This document shows positions 32,447 through 42,679 of a DNA stretch of 64,000 bases, piece by piece. The position numbers and the translations under genes were made by a program. How positions within the stretch are numbered: position 1 is the stretch's first letter; each line of letters starts with the position of its first letter. The stretch is from Streptomyces bathyalis (lineage in GTDB: Bacteria > Actinomycetota > Actinomycetes > Streptomycetales > Streptomycetaceae), in assembly GCF_015910445.1 (NCBI RefSeq), contig NZ_CP048882.1:5453501-5517500 (forward strand), in the 5' to 3' direction. A model generated the notes under the pieces. It had not been told where the DNA came from. It worked only from the letters and a program-made list of their open reading frames with translations, and made no database searches.

Positions 32447-34324
32447 GTGCCCGCGACCCCTTCGAACGTGCCGGAGCCGAGCCGCACCGACCCGGCGCTG
32501 ATCCGTAACTTCTGCATCATCGCGCACATCGACCACGGCAAGTCGACGCTCGCCGACCGCATGCTCCAGCTGACCGGCATCGTCGAGGACCGGCAGATGC
32601 GCGCCCAGTACCTCGACCGCATGGACATCGAGCGTGAGCGCGGCATCACGATCAAGTCGCAGGCCGTGCGCATGCCCTGGGCGCCCACGGAGGCCAAGGA
32701 CACCCCGCACATCCTGAACATGATCGACACCCCCGGCCACGTCGACTTCACGTACGAGGTCTCCCGGTCGCTCGCCGCGTGCGAGGGGTGCATCCTGCTG
32801 GTCGACGCGGCTCAGGGCATCGAGGCGCAGACGCTCGCCAACCTGTATCTGGCGATGGAGCACGACCTCACGATCATCCCGGTCCTCAACAAGATCGATC
32901 TGCCGGCGGCCCAGCCGGAGAAGTTCGCCGCGGAGCTCGCGCACCTCATCGGCTGCGAGGTCGAGGACGTGCTGAAGGTCTCCGCGAAGACCGGCGAGGG
33001 CGTGGAGGAGCTGCTCGACGAGGTGGTCCGGCAGGTGCCGCAGCCCGTCGGCGTCGCGGACGCACCCGCTCGCGCGATGATCTTCGACTCGGTCTACGAC
33101 GCGTACCGCGGTGTCGTCACGTACATCAAGGTCGTGGACGGACACCTGGGCAAGCGCGAGCGCATCCGCATGATGTCGACGGGCGCCACCCACGAGCTGC
33201 TGGAGATCGGCACCAACTCACCGGAGATGACGGCCTCCGACGGTCTGGCCGTCGGCGAGGTCGGCTATCTGATCACCGGTGTGAAGGACGTGCGCCAGTC
33301 CAAGGTCGGCGACACCGTGACCAGCCTCACAAAGGGCGCCGAGCAGGCGCTCCCCGGATACAAGGACCCGAAGCCCATGGTCTTCTCCGGCCTGTATCCG
33401 TTGGACGGCTCCGACTACCCGGAGCTGCGCGACGCCCTGGACAAGCTCCAGCTCAACGACGCGGCGCTGTCGTACGAGCCGGAGAACTCCGTCGCGCTCG
33501 GCTTCGGCTTCCGCGTGGGCTTCCTCGGGCTCCTGCACCTGGAGGTGATCCGGGCCCGCCTGGAGCGGGAGTTCGGCCTCGACCTCATCGCCACCGCTCC
33601 CAACGTCGTCTACCGCGTGGAGATGGAGGACGGCAGCGAGCACACCGTCACCAACCCCAGCGAGTTTCCCGAGGGCAAGATCGACAAGGTGCACGAGCCG
33701 GTCGTACGGGCCACGCTCATCGCGCCCAGCGAATTCGTCGGCGCGATCATGGAGTTGTGCCAGTCGCGGCGCGGCAGCCTGCTGGGCATGGACTACCTCT
33801 CCGAGGACCGGGTCGAGCTGCGCTACACCCTCCCGCTCGCGGAGATCGTCTTCGACTTCTTCGACGCGCTGAAGTCCCGCACCCGCGGCTACGCCTCGCT
33901 CGACTACGAGCCGACGGGCGAGCAGTCGGCCGACCTGGTCAAGGTCGACATCCTGCTGCAGGGCGACCAGGTCGACGCGTTCTCGGCGATCGTCCACAAG
34001 GACAAGGCGTACTCCTACGGCTCGCGCATGGCGAACAAGCTGCGTGAACTCATTCCCCGCCAGCAGTTCGAGGTGCCCATCCAGGCCGCCATCGGTGCGC
34101 GCGTCATCGCGCGCGAGACCGTCCGCGCGATCCGCAAGGACGTGCTTGCGAAGTGCTACGGCGGTGACATCTCCCGCAAGCGGAAGCTTCTGGAGAAGCA
34201 GAAGGAAGGCAAGAAGCGGATGAAGGTCGTGGGCCGCGTCGAGGTGCCCCAGGAGGCATTCATCGCCGCGCTCTCCACCGACGGTGCGGGCACCGGAGCA
34301 GACGGTGCCAAAGCGAAGAAATGA
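32447..34324 (+). CDS. lepA: Elongation factor 4 (LepA)
   Basis: A ribosome-bound GTPase that acts on stalled or assembling ribosomes. 625 residues from GTG 32447, with AGGA about 7 bases upstream; the frame is open further 5' but the conserved protein begins here. G1 is IAHIDHGKSTLADRM, the switch region shows ERERGITIKSQAV, G3 is DTPGHVDFTYEV and G4 is PVLNKIDLPAA. The LepA-specific C-terminus is present (CYGGDISRKRKLLEKQKEG). A UUCG-loop terminator follows at 34380. Confidence 0.97.
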   Translation: MPATPSNVPEPSRTDPALIRNFCIIAHIDHGKSTLADRMLQLTGIVEDRQMRAQYLDRMDIERERGITIKSQAVRMPWAPTEAKDTPHILNMIDTPGHVDFTYEVSRSLAACEGCILLVDAAQGIEAQTLANLYLAMEHDLTIIPVLNKIDLPAAQPEKFAAELAHLIGCEVEDVLKVSAKTGEGVEELLDEVVRQVPQPVGVADAPARAMIFDSVYDAYRGVVTYIKVVDGHLGKRERIRMMSTGATHELLEIGTNSPEMTASDGLAVGEVGYLITGVKDVRQSKVGDTVTSLTKGAEQALPGYKDPKPMVFSGLYPLDGSDYPELRDALDKLQLNDAALSYEPENSVALGFGFRVGFLGLLHLEVIRARLEREFGLDLIATAPNVVYRVEMEDGSEHTVTNPSEFPEGKIDKVHEPVVRATLIAPSEFVGAIMELCQSRRGSLLGMDYLSEDRVELRYTLPLAEIVFDFFDALKSRTRGYASLDYEPTGEQSADLVKVDILLQGDQVDAFSAIVHKDKAYSYGSRMANKLRELIPRQQFEVPIQAAIGARVIARETVRAIRKDVLAKCYGGDISRKRKLLEKQKEGKKRMKVVGRVEVPQEAFIAALSTDGAGTGADGAKAKK

Positions 34325-34379
34325 AAAATAACGAAAGGGCTACTTGAGCGGCCCCGAAAAGACGCAGAAACAGGGGTGA

Positions 34380-34411
34380 GACGGGCCGTTCGCGGCCCGT
34401 CTCTCTGTGTT
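34380..34411 (+). terminator. lepA terminator with TTCG tetraloop
   Basis: GACGGGCCG (34380-34388), TTCG, CGGCCCGTC (34393-34401), then CTCTGTGTTT. Confidence 0.8.
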
Positions 34412-34468
34412 TCCTGGGGAGCCTGTGACGATCGCGAGGTGATCGACGCATTGCGAGCCACGACCCCC

Positions 34469-34538
34469 TTACGTTGGGGAGCGACGGCCTCTAGGCTGGC
34501 CGCTGTTTCTAGTTACTCGTGAGTCAACAAGCACTCAC
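34469..34538 (+). promoter_or_regulatory. Putative promoter and operator of the acyl-CoA synthetase gene
   Basis: TTACGT (34469-34474) and TAGGCT (34492-34497) are spaced by 17 bp. Just downstream of the predicted +1 is the inverted repeat GTGAGT (34519-34524)-N8-ACTCAC (34533-34538), a good position for a repressor. The repressor is not identifiable from this window. Confidence 0.45.
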
Positions 34539-34586
34539 CCCCACGCAAATCACACCGACCTAAGGTGCGGGCCAGCGGAGGATGTC

Positions 34587-36506
<1,920 letters not shown>

Positions 36507-36533
36507 GGGCGCGGTCCGCGTGATGTGAGCCAG

Positions 36534-36581
36534 ACGGCGTGAGCCGGGCGGTGCGTACGACGGCCGCCCGGCTCACGCCGT
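36534..36581. terminator. Bidirectional terminator, 18-bp perfect stem
   Basis: ACGGCGTGAGCCGGGCGG (36534-36551) is the exact complement of 36564-36581, with a 12-base loop. It lies between the convergent acyl-CoA synthetase and response regulator genes. Confidence 0.75.
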
Positions 36582-36667
36582 TCCCGTGCCGGGGTTTCCG
36601 CGTCGGTCCGGGTCCGTGCCGGGTGTGCGCGTCCGTTCTGCGTGCCGAGCCGGCCGGTGTTCTGCGC

Positions 36668-37345
36668 TCAGGGCAGGTCGCTGCGCATCTGGTGCAGCGC
36701 GTCGGCCAACTCGCCTATGCGACGCGCGAGTTCCGGCACATCCGGCACGGCCGGTGAGTTCCCGGTCTCCCCGCTCTCCGCGGTCTCCGTCGAGCCGGCG
36801 GCATTGGCGCCTCCCGGATCCAGGCAGCGCTCCAGGGCCTCGAGCCGCACCGCGAACTCGCCGAGCCGGTCGCGTTCGCCCGCCAGCAGCTGCTGCAACT
36901 GCTGGTTCTTGCGGTGCAGTTCGAGGAAGACGGACACCTTCGAGCGCAGCATCCACGGATCGAACGGCTTGGTGAGGTAGTCGGCCGCTCCCGTCGCGTA
37001 CCCACGGAAGGCGTAGCCGGCCTCGGCGGCCGCGTCGGCTCCGGTCAGGAAGATGATCGGCACGTCCCGGGTCTGGTCCAGACGCTTGATGTGGCCCGCG
37101 GTCTCGAAGCCGTCCATGCCCGGCATCAGCACGTCCAGCAGGATGACGGCGAACTCCTGGCGCAGCAGCGCCTTCATCGCCTCCTCGCCGGACGTCGCCC
37201 GCACCAGCGGCACCTCCAGCGTGCCCAGCACCGCTTCCAGCGCGACGAGATTGTCCTCGCGGTCGTCGACCAGGAGGACGCCCGCCTCCTCGGAGCCGCC
37301 TCTGTACGAGGAGTGCGGTATGCGGGTGTGGAGTTCGGGTGTCAT
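36668..37345 (-). CDS. Receiver-domain protein with coiled-coil tail, no DNA-binding domain
   Basis: 225 residues. The receiver domain has AGVLLVDDREDNLVALEAVL, phospho-acceptor Asp71 in ILLDVLMPGMDGF, and ADYLTKPFDP. From residue ~135 a helical coiled coil follows (LELHRKNQQLQQLLAGERDR), then a polar linker and a final amphipathic helix (LARRIGELADALHQM). No output domain is present, so it should act by protein contact, for example as a phospho-sink or scaffold. Its ATG overlaps the stop of the hybrid kinase by four bases, a tight translational coupling that marks the two as partners. Confidence 0.9.
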   Translation of the reverse strand: MTPELHTRIPHSSYRGGSEEAGVLLVDDREDNLVALEAVLGTLEVPLVRATSGEEAMKALLRQEFAVILLDVLMPGMDGFETAGHIKRLDQTRDVPIIFLTGADAAAEAGYAFRGYATGAADYLTKPFDPWMLRSKVSVFLELHRKNQQLQQLLAGERDRLGEFAVRLEALERCLDPGGANAAGSTETAESGETGNSPAVPDVPELARRIGELADALHQMRSDLP

Positions 37346-39876
37346 CGCGGCCTCGGTGAGGAGTGTCGGTCGAGCAGGGAGAGCAGCGTGCCGAGTAACG
37401 CTTCGACGGCCACCGGCTTGGGCACATATGCGGAGGCTCCCGCGGAGAGCGACTGCTCCCCGTCCCCGGGCATGGCCTGTGCGGTGAGCGCGACGACGGG
37501 CAGCGCCTCGAAGCGCGGGTCGGCACGGAGGTTACGGATGGCTTCGTAACCATCCATCTTCGGCATCATGATGTCCATGAGCACGACATCGACGGATGGT
37601 CCGCCCTCCAGAGTGGTCAGCGCCTCGGATCCGTTCTCCGCGTAGCGGACGGACATCCCGACCCTGCCCAGGAGATGGGTCAGCGCGTAGACGTTGCGGA
37701 TGTCGTCGTCCACGATCAGCACGCGTTTGTCCCGCAGCACGCGCGCGGCGTGCCCGCTCTGCCAGGCCGTGAGACCGGACTCCGGCGCCTGCGCCACCGA
37801 TTGGACGCTCTCCGTACGGGCGCGGTCGGCAGGGGAGCCGCCACCGCTGCCGGTCGAGCAGCCGTTGCTGCGGGGCGGCGGCAGCTGGGCGGGCACGACC
37901 GCGGCCGGCGGTTCGGCTGCCTGCGGTGCGCCACCGGCGGGCGCGGCCGGGGACGAGGCGGGTACGTACAGCGTGAAGGTGCTGCCCGCGCCCGGCGTGC
38001 TCTCCACCGAGATGCGCCCGCCGAGCAGCTCCGCCAGCTCCCGGCTGATGGCGAGGCCCAGCCCGGTGCCGCCGTAGGTGCGGTGGGAGGAGCCGTCGCC
38101 CTGCTGGAACGCCTCGAAGATGCGCGGCAGTTGCTCCGGCTCGATGCCGATGCCGGTATCCCTGACCCTGAACGCGATCAGCGGTTCGCCGTCGTTGCCG
38201 CGCTCCGCCGCGGGCTCCGCGTGCAGTTCGACGCTGCCGTCGGCGGTGAACTTCATCGCGTTGGACAGCAGATTGCGCAGCACCTGCTGCAACCGCCGTT
38301 CGTCGACGTGGAGTTCGCCGGGCGCGTCGTCCGCGGACGTGACCGAGAACCGCAGACCGCGGTCGTGCGCGATCGGACGGAAGGTGTCCTCGACGTACGT
38401 GAGCAGCTTGGTCAGCGTCAGATTGTGCGGACGGGCCTCCATCCGGCCGGACTCGATCTTGGCGAGGTCCAGCACATCGTTGATCAGCGAGAGCAGGTCC
38501 GTGCCCGAGCGGTGGATGGTCTGCGCGAAGCGGACCTCCTCTTCCGAGAGCCGCGCCCCCTCGTTGTCCGCGAGCAGCCTGGACAGGACCAGCAGCGAGT
38601 TGAGGGGAGTGCGCAGCTCGTGCGACATGTTCGCGAGGAACTGCGTCTTGTACTGGGAGGACGCGGCCAGCAGCGCGGCCTTCTCGGAGAGTGCGGTGTT
38701 CGCCCTGATGGTGTGCAGGGCGACGCCCATGGTGTGGACGAACTGGTCGAAGAAGGCCAGGTGGATGTCGCTGAACGTGCTGAACGAGGCGAGTTCCAGC
38801 ACGCCCAGCAGGGTGTCCTCGTACAGCACCGGAAGGATCACCACGCACGCCGGCCGCGCCTCGCCGAGGCCGGAGCCGATGGGCAGGTAGTCCGGCGGAA
38901 GGTCGGTCAGCAGCAGCCGCCGCTTCTCCGCCGCGACCTGGGCGATCAGGCTGTGCCCGTGGACGCCGCCGCGCGGGCGTGCGCCGGGCGAGTAGGCGGC
39001 GGTGCCGTAACCGGCGACGTACGACAGCTCCCCGTCGCCAGGGGGAGCGCCCTCCTCGGGATTCCCGGCGAGGAAGAACGCGCCGAACTGGGCGCCCACC
39101 AGCGGCGGCAGCTCCCGCATGATCGGCTCGGCGATCTCGCGGATGTCCCGGCGTCCCTGCATGAGGGAGGCGAGACGGGTGAGGTTGGACTCCAGCCACT
39201 CCTTGGCCTGTGTGGTCTCACGCAGGTCGGAGACCATCCTGTTGACGGCCTCGGCCGCGTCCCGCCAGCTGCCGGACAGTCCGCTGACGGTGGTGTGCGC
39301 GGTGACCGGGCCGCCGTGCTTGCCGCCCGGTCCGCGGCCTGTGCCCTCGCCGTCCTCGTCGAGCGCGGCACGCGTCACCTCGTCCGTGAAGAGGGCGAGT
39401 TGATCGGTCATGCGGTTCACCGTGCGTCCCAGGCGGCGCAGTTCGCCACGCAGGGCCCTGCCGTCCTCGTGCAGGTCGACCCGGCGCGAGAGATCGCCGT
39501 CGGCGACTGCCGCAAGTACACGGGTGGCCTCCGCCGTCGAGCCGAGGAGCGTCTCCAGCAAGGTGTTGGCCGCGTGTACGGAGTCCGTCCACATGCCCTG
39601 GCCGGGACTTGCCGTAAGGCGCTCGTCGACACGGCCGCGCCGCACCACGTTCGCGCGCACCCGCGTCAGCTCGCCCGCGAGGTGTTCGGCGCGCGTCGCG
39701 AGCTGGTTGACCGTATCGGCGAGTTCGGTGTGGACGCCGGGGACGGCGTCCGCGGCCACCTGGACCCTCGCGGTGAAGTCCCCGTCGCGCAGCGCGCGCA
39801 GAGCGCGGAGCACGGGGTGCAGTCCCGCACCCGCGTTCGAAGAGTCCTCCGGAAGTCCGGACACTTCACCACTCAT
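37342..39876 (-). CDS. Soluble poly-HAMP/GAF hybrid histidine kinase
   Basis: 844 residues without membrane helices. Two clear HAMP-like repeats (LRALRDGDFTARVQV near 25, LAAVADGDLSRRVDL near 120) and a third partial one (SWRDAAEAVNRMVSDL near 205) precede a GAF domain (~240-390). HisKA is MSHELRTPLNSLLVLSRLL (His418). The ATPase domain has VLRNLLSNAMKFTADG, RDTGIGI and YGGTGLGLAISREL. The C-terminal receiver holds VLIVDDDIRNVYALTHLL and VVLMDIMMPKMDGYEA. This is the architecture of cytosolic osmo/stress kinases such as Nik1-type proteins. Codon 827 (37396-37398 on +) is TTA, so completion may depend on bldA. It is coupled to the receiver protein at 36668 and divergent from a PP2C gene. Confidence 0.92.
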   Translation of the reverse strand: MSGEVSGLPEDSSNAGAGLHPVLRALRALRDGDFTARVQVAADAVPGVHTELADTVNQLATRAEHLAGELTRVRANVVRRGRVDERLTASPGQGMWTDSVHAANTLLETLLGSTAEATRVLAAVADGDLSRRVDLHEDGRALRGELRRLGRTVNRMTDQLALFTDEVTRAALDEDGEGTGRGPGGKHGGPVTAHTTVSGLSGSWRDAAEAVNRMVSDLRETTQAKEWLESNLTRLASLMQGRRDIREIAEPIMRELPPLVGAQFGAFFLAGNPEEGAPPGDGELSYVAGYGTAAYSPGARPRGGVHGHSLIAQVAAEKRRLLLTDLPPDYLPIGSGLGEARPACVVILPVLYEDTLLGVLELASFSTFSDIHLAFFDQFVHTMGVALHTIRANTALSEKAALLAASSQYKTQFLANMSHELRTPLNSLLVLSRLLADNEGARLSEEEVRFAQTIHRSGTDLLSLINDVLDLAKIESGRMEARPHNLTLTKLLTYVEDTFRPIAHDRGLRFSVTSADDAPGELHVDERRLQQVLRNLLSNAMKFTADGSVELHAEPAAERGNDGEPLIAFRVRDTGIGIEPEQLPRIFEAFQQGDGSSHRTYGGTGLGLAISRELAELLGGRISVESTPGAGSTFTLYVPASSPAAPAGGAPQAAEPPAAVVPAQLPPPRSNGCSTGSGGGSPADRARTESVQSVAQAPESGLTAWQSGHAARVLRDKRVLIVDDDIRNVYALTHLLGRVGMSVRYAENGSEALTTLEGGPSVDVVLMDIMMPKMDGYEAIRNLRADPRFEALPVVALTAQAMPGDGEQSLSAGASAYVPKPVAVEALLGTLLSLLDRHSSPRPR

Positions 39877-39970
39877 TGCAGTGCCGCCCCATCGGTTTCG
39901 TCACCCGACGCATATGGATCAGCTCAGTCTGTCACCCTTGCGATAATGCCGTGGGGAGTAACCGTTAGAA

Positions 39971-41836
39971 GTGGTGGGGGCAGACACAGTGGGGACGTCG
40001 TTGACGCGGTGGGGGGAAGCGGACGAGGCGGGGCAGAGGGCACGGCACGACGCCGGCCCGCCACCCGGGGCGCCAGGATCCGCGCTGGTGAGGGCGTCGT
40101 TGGCGGGCAACGCGCGAGCGCCTGCCGCGGCTCGCGCCTACGTGCGTGACGCGCTGCGCGGCTGGAAAGTGCCGGACGGCACCGCGGAGGACGTGACGCT
40201 GCTGGTCAGCGAGCTGGTGACGAACGCGGTCGTGCACGCGGGCACCTCGGTGCGCCTGGAGTGCCGGCACGAGGGCGGCACGCTCTCCGTCGAGGTCGCC
40301 GACAGCCACCCGACGCGTGCGGTGGAGACCCGGGCCGCGAGCGAGGATGCCGACGGCACACGCGAGGGCCACCAGGGCCACGGCCTGCGGCTGCTGTCAG
40401 CTCTGGCCGGCGAGTGGGGCGTCACGTACAGGCGGGACGGCAAGACGGTCTGGTTCCGGCTGCCGTGCGGTCCCGCGGCGGCGTCCGGCCCGTCGGTTCC
40501 GGCACAGGCTTCCGCGGCCGCGGACGAGTCCGGTGAGCCTTCAGCAGGCAGCCTGACCGGGAGCCTCGCGCCCGCCCCGCAGCGATCCACGGCCGTGCGC
40601 CGCCACGACCCCGACTGGATCGACCACGGCATCCTCTCCTTCCTCGCGGAGGCATCCGACCTCCTCGCGGGCCAGACCGACGAGGACCGGGTCGCCTCGC
40701 TGGCATGCCAGTTGCTGGTGCCCCGCTTCGCCGACTGGTGCGGCGTCTGGCTCACCGATCCCGACGCCCCGAACCCGCTCCGGCTCTCGCGCGTGTGGCA
40801 CACGCAGGAGGAGCGGATGGACGAGCTGCGCAGCGAGTTGAAGAAGACGCCGCCCGTGCTCGGAGGGCGCGCGCCCTCCGGGCGTGCCGTCCCGTGGACA
40901 TGGCCCGGCAAGGAGGCCGCGTACGGGCCCGGCGGCGCCGCGGTCGGCTGCAGGCTCGTCGTCGGCGGACGGACCGTGGGCACGCTCGTCATCGGGCGTG
41001 CCGGTCTGCACCGCATCCCCGGCGAAGTCGTCGGCATCGTCGAGGACTTCGCCCGCCGCGTTGCCCAGGCGGTGCTCTCGGCACGCCGCTACACGCGTCA
41101 GGCCACCATCAGCCGCGTCCTCCAGCGCGGGCTGCTGCCCTCCGGCGACGTGGCCGTACCGGGCGTGGAGACCGCCGTCGTCTACGAACCGGCAGGAGAG
41201 GGCTCCTGGGCCGGCGGCGACTTCTACGACTTCTTCGAAGGCACCGACGGGCGCTGGAGGTTCGCGCTCGGCGACGTGTGCGGCAACGGCCCCGAGGCGG
41301 CCGTCGTCACCGGTCTCGCGCGTCCCGTGCTGCGGCTGCTGGCCCGCGAGGGCTACGGCGTTCCCGAGGTCATGGACCGCCTCAACCGCGAGGTGGGAGA
41401 GCAGACCCGCTTCCTGTCCCTGATCTACGGGGAGTTGACGCCGCGGTCCGCAGCCGAGGGCGGCGGGACCCTGTGCACGCTGGTCTGCGCCGGCCACCCC
41501 CTGCCGCTGGTGCGTGACGTCTCCGGGAAGGTGCGTCCCGCCGCCGAGCCCCAACTCCTCCTCGGTGTCGAGGAGGACGTCTCGTACGAGAGCCAGAGCG
41601 TCGTTCTGGAGCCGGGCGAGACGCTGCTGTGCGTCACGGACGGAGTCACCGAACGCCGTTCCGGCCAATGGCAGTTCGACGACGACGACGGACTGGCGGC
41701 GGTACTCGCCGAGTGCAGCGGCCTCGACGCCGCGCAGACGGCGGAGAAGGTGCGCCGCGCGGTGCACGCCTTCGGCGACGGCGCGGCGGCGGACGACCTC
41801 GCCCTGCTGGTGCTCCAGGCGCGCGGGGACGGCTGA
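39971..41836 (+). CDS. RsbW-like kinase / GAF / PP2C (SpoIIE) fusion protein
   Basis: 621 residues. The N-terminal ~160 form a GHKL anti-sigma-type kinase domain (LLVSELVTNAVVHAGTS N-box, EVADSHPTRAV, GHQGHGLRLLSALAGEWG). A central GAF domain (~220-370) is followed by a PP2C/SpoIIE phosphatase (~385-620) with GSWAGGDFYDFF, FALGDVCGNGPEAA, LVCAGHPLPLV, LLCVTDGVTERR and the final AADDLALLVL. One protein could thus both phosphorylate and dephosphorylate STAS-type anti-anti-sigma partners. No STAS gene is in the window. GTG 39971 (or the adjacent 39974) has a poor ribosome site. TAACCG lies 6 nt upstream. Confidence 0.9.
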   Translation: MVGADTVGTSLTRWGEADEAGQRARHDAGPPPGAPGSALVRASLAGNARAPAAARAYVRDALRGWKVPDGTAEDVTLLVSELVTNAVVHAGTSVRLECRHEGGTLSVEVADSHPTRAVETRAASEDADGTREGHQGHGLRLLSALAGEWGVTYRRDGKTVWFRLPCGPAAASGPSVPAQASAAADESGEPSAGSLTGSLAPAPQRSTAVRRHDPDWIDHGILSFLAEASDLLAGQTDEDRVASLACQLLVPRFADWCGVWLTDPDAPNPLRLSRVWHTQEERMDELRSELKKTPPVLGGRAPSGRAVPWTWPGKEAAYGPGGAAVGCRLVVGGRTVGTLVIGRAGLHRIPGEVVGIVEDFARRVAQAVLSARRYTRQATISRVLQRGLLPSGDVAVPGVETAVVYEPAGEGSWAGGDFYDFFEGTDGRWRFALGDVCGNGPEAAVVTGLARPVLRLLAREGYGVPEVMDRLNREVGEQTRFLSLIYGELTPRSAAEGGGTLCTLVCAGHPLPLVRDVSGKVRPAAEPQLLLGVEEDVSYESQSVVLEPGETLLCVTDGVTERRSGQWQFDDDDGLAAVLAECSGLDAAQTAEKVRRAVHAFGDGAAADDLALLVLQARGDG

Positions 41837-42092
41837 GCGTCGTACCGCACGACGGTCTGAGTGCCCTCGCCCGGTGTTTCATGTCCGGTTCCCGCGCGCA
41901 GTCGGCCGGTGCTGTCCGGTCCTCGTGCGGGACGGTCGCCCTCGGCCGGCTTCGCCGGGGGTGCCCCCGGTTGCGGCGCTGGGGGCGGGCTGTGTGACGG
42001 CGGCCGGGACCTTCACGTGCGGTTGAGTGGCCCCTGCTGGTAGGCCGGTTTCCGATCACCGCGCGGATCCTGCATCGCTGGGGCTATGTTGC
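41837..42092. other. Intergenic region before the RHH operon
   Basis: About 255 bases with no gene or strong hairpin seen. The promoter of the next operon lies at its right end. Confidence 0.3.
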
Positions 42093-42098
42093 TAGCAT
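42093..42098 (+). promoter_or_regulatory. Putative -10 element (TAGCAT) of the RHH operon
   Basis: TAGCAT is followed by seven bases and ATG 42106, with no ribosome site. Confidence 0.45.
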
Positions 42099-42105
42099 CC
42101 TAACC

Positions 42106-42273
42106 ATGGCTGCCGAGAAGCAGGTGAAGCAGTTCAACGTGTACCTGCCCGTCGACCTCATCCGTGAGGTCAAGCATCACGCCGTCGACACGGAGCGGTC
42201 ACTCTCCGCGATAGTCGAGACGGCCCTGACCGAGTACCTCCAGCGCGCCGGTAAGGAGAGCAGGCATGACTGA
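42106..42273 (+). CDS. Ribbon-helix-helix protein, 55 aa
   Basis: A 55-residue protein. KQFNVYLPVDLIREVKHHAV is the beta strand plus helix 1 of a CopG/Arc-type ribbon-helix-helix, and RSLSAIVETALTEYLQRAG is helix 2. RHH proteins are small dimeric repressors or antitoxins that usually bind their own promoter. Here the stop overlaps the start of the VOC gene by 8 bases, so they are translationally coupled as many antitoxin-toxin pairs are, although the partner is not a known toxin. Likely expressed from a leaderless transcript. Confidence 0.85.
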   Translation: MAAEKQVKQFNVYLPVDLIREVKHHAVDTERSLSAIVETALTEYLQRAGKESRHD

Positions 42274-42679
42274 CGGCATCGAGGGGTTCCTCGTCGAGAC
42301 CCGCAACTACGGTGCGACCGCCGCGTTCTGGAAGTCGCTCGGCTTCGAGAGCGTGCTGGAGACCGACCACGGCTCCGGACACTGGTCCCATCCGGGCGGC
42401 GGGCCCTACGTGTTCATCGTCGAACAGCACGAACGCGAGCTCACCACCCACCCCGTGCTCAAGGTGGCCGACGCCGAGGCATTCGCGCCCGCCCGCACAC
42501 CGGAGTTCGCCCAGCCGTTCACGCCCACGCACTGGGGTACGCGGCAGGCGCTGGTCCGCGACCCCGACGGGCGGATCGTCGCTCTCGAAGCCCCGCTCCC
42601 GGACGGCGACCCCGGCGACCACGGCAACAACCACGGCAGGCACGGCCGCCACGGTACGGAAGGACCCCACCGTGGCTGA
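42266..42679 (+). CDS. VOC (glyoxalase/bleomycin-resistance) family protein
   Basis: 137 residues with the two-module VOC pattern: GFLVETRNYGATAAFWKSLG, then ESVLETDHGSGHW, PYVFIVEQHE, and a last strand LVRDPDGRIVALEAPLP ending at residue ~112. The C-terminal ~25 residues are Gly/His-rich and probably disordered or metal-binding. Family members are metal-dependent isomerases, dioxygenases or drug-binding proteins, and the substrate is unknown. It overlaps the RHH gene upstream and the methyltransferase gene downstream by 8 bases each. Confidence 0.88.
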   Translation: MTDGIEGFLVETRNYGATAAFWKSLGFESVLETDHGSGHWSHPGGGPYVFIVEQHERELTTHPVLKVADAEAFAPARTPEFAQPFTPTHWGTRQALVRDPDGRIVALEAPLPDGDPGDHGNNHGRHGRHGTEGPHRG

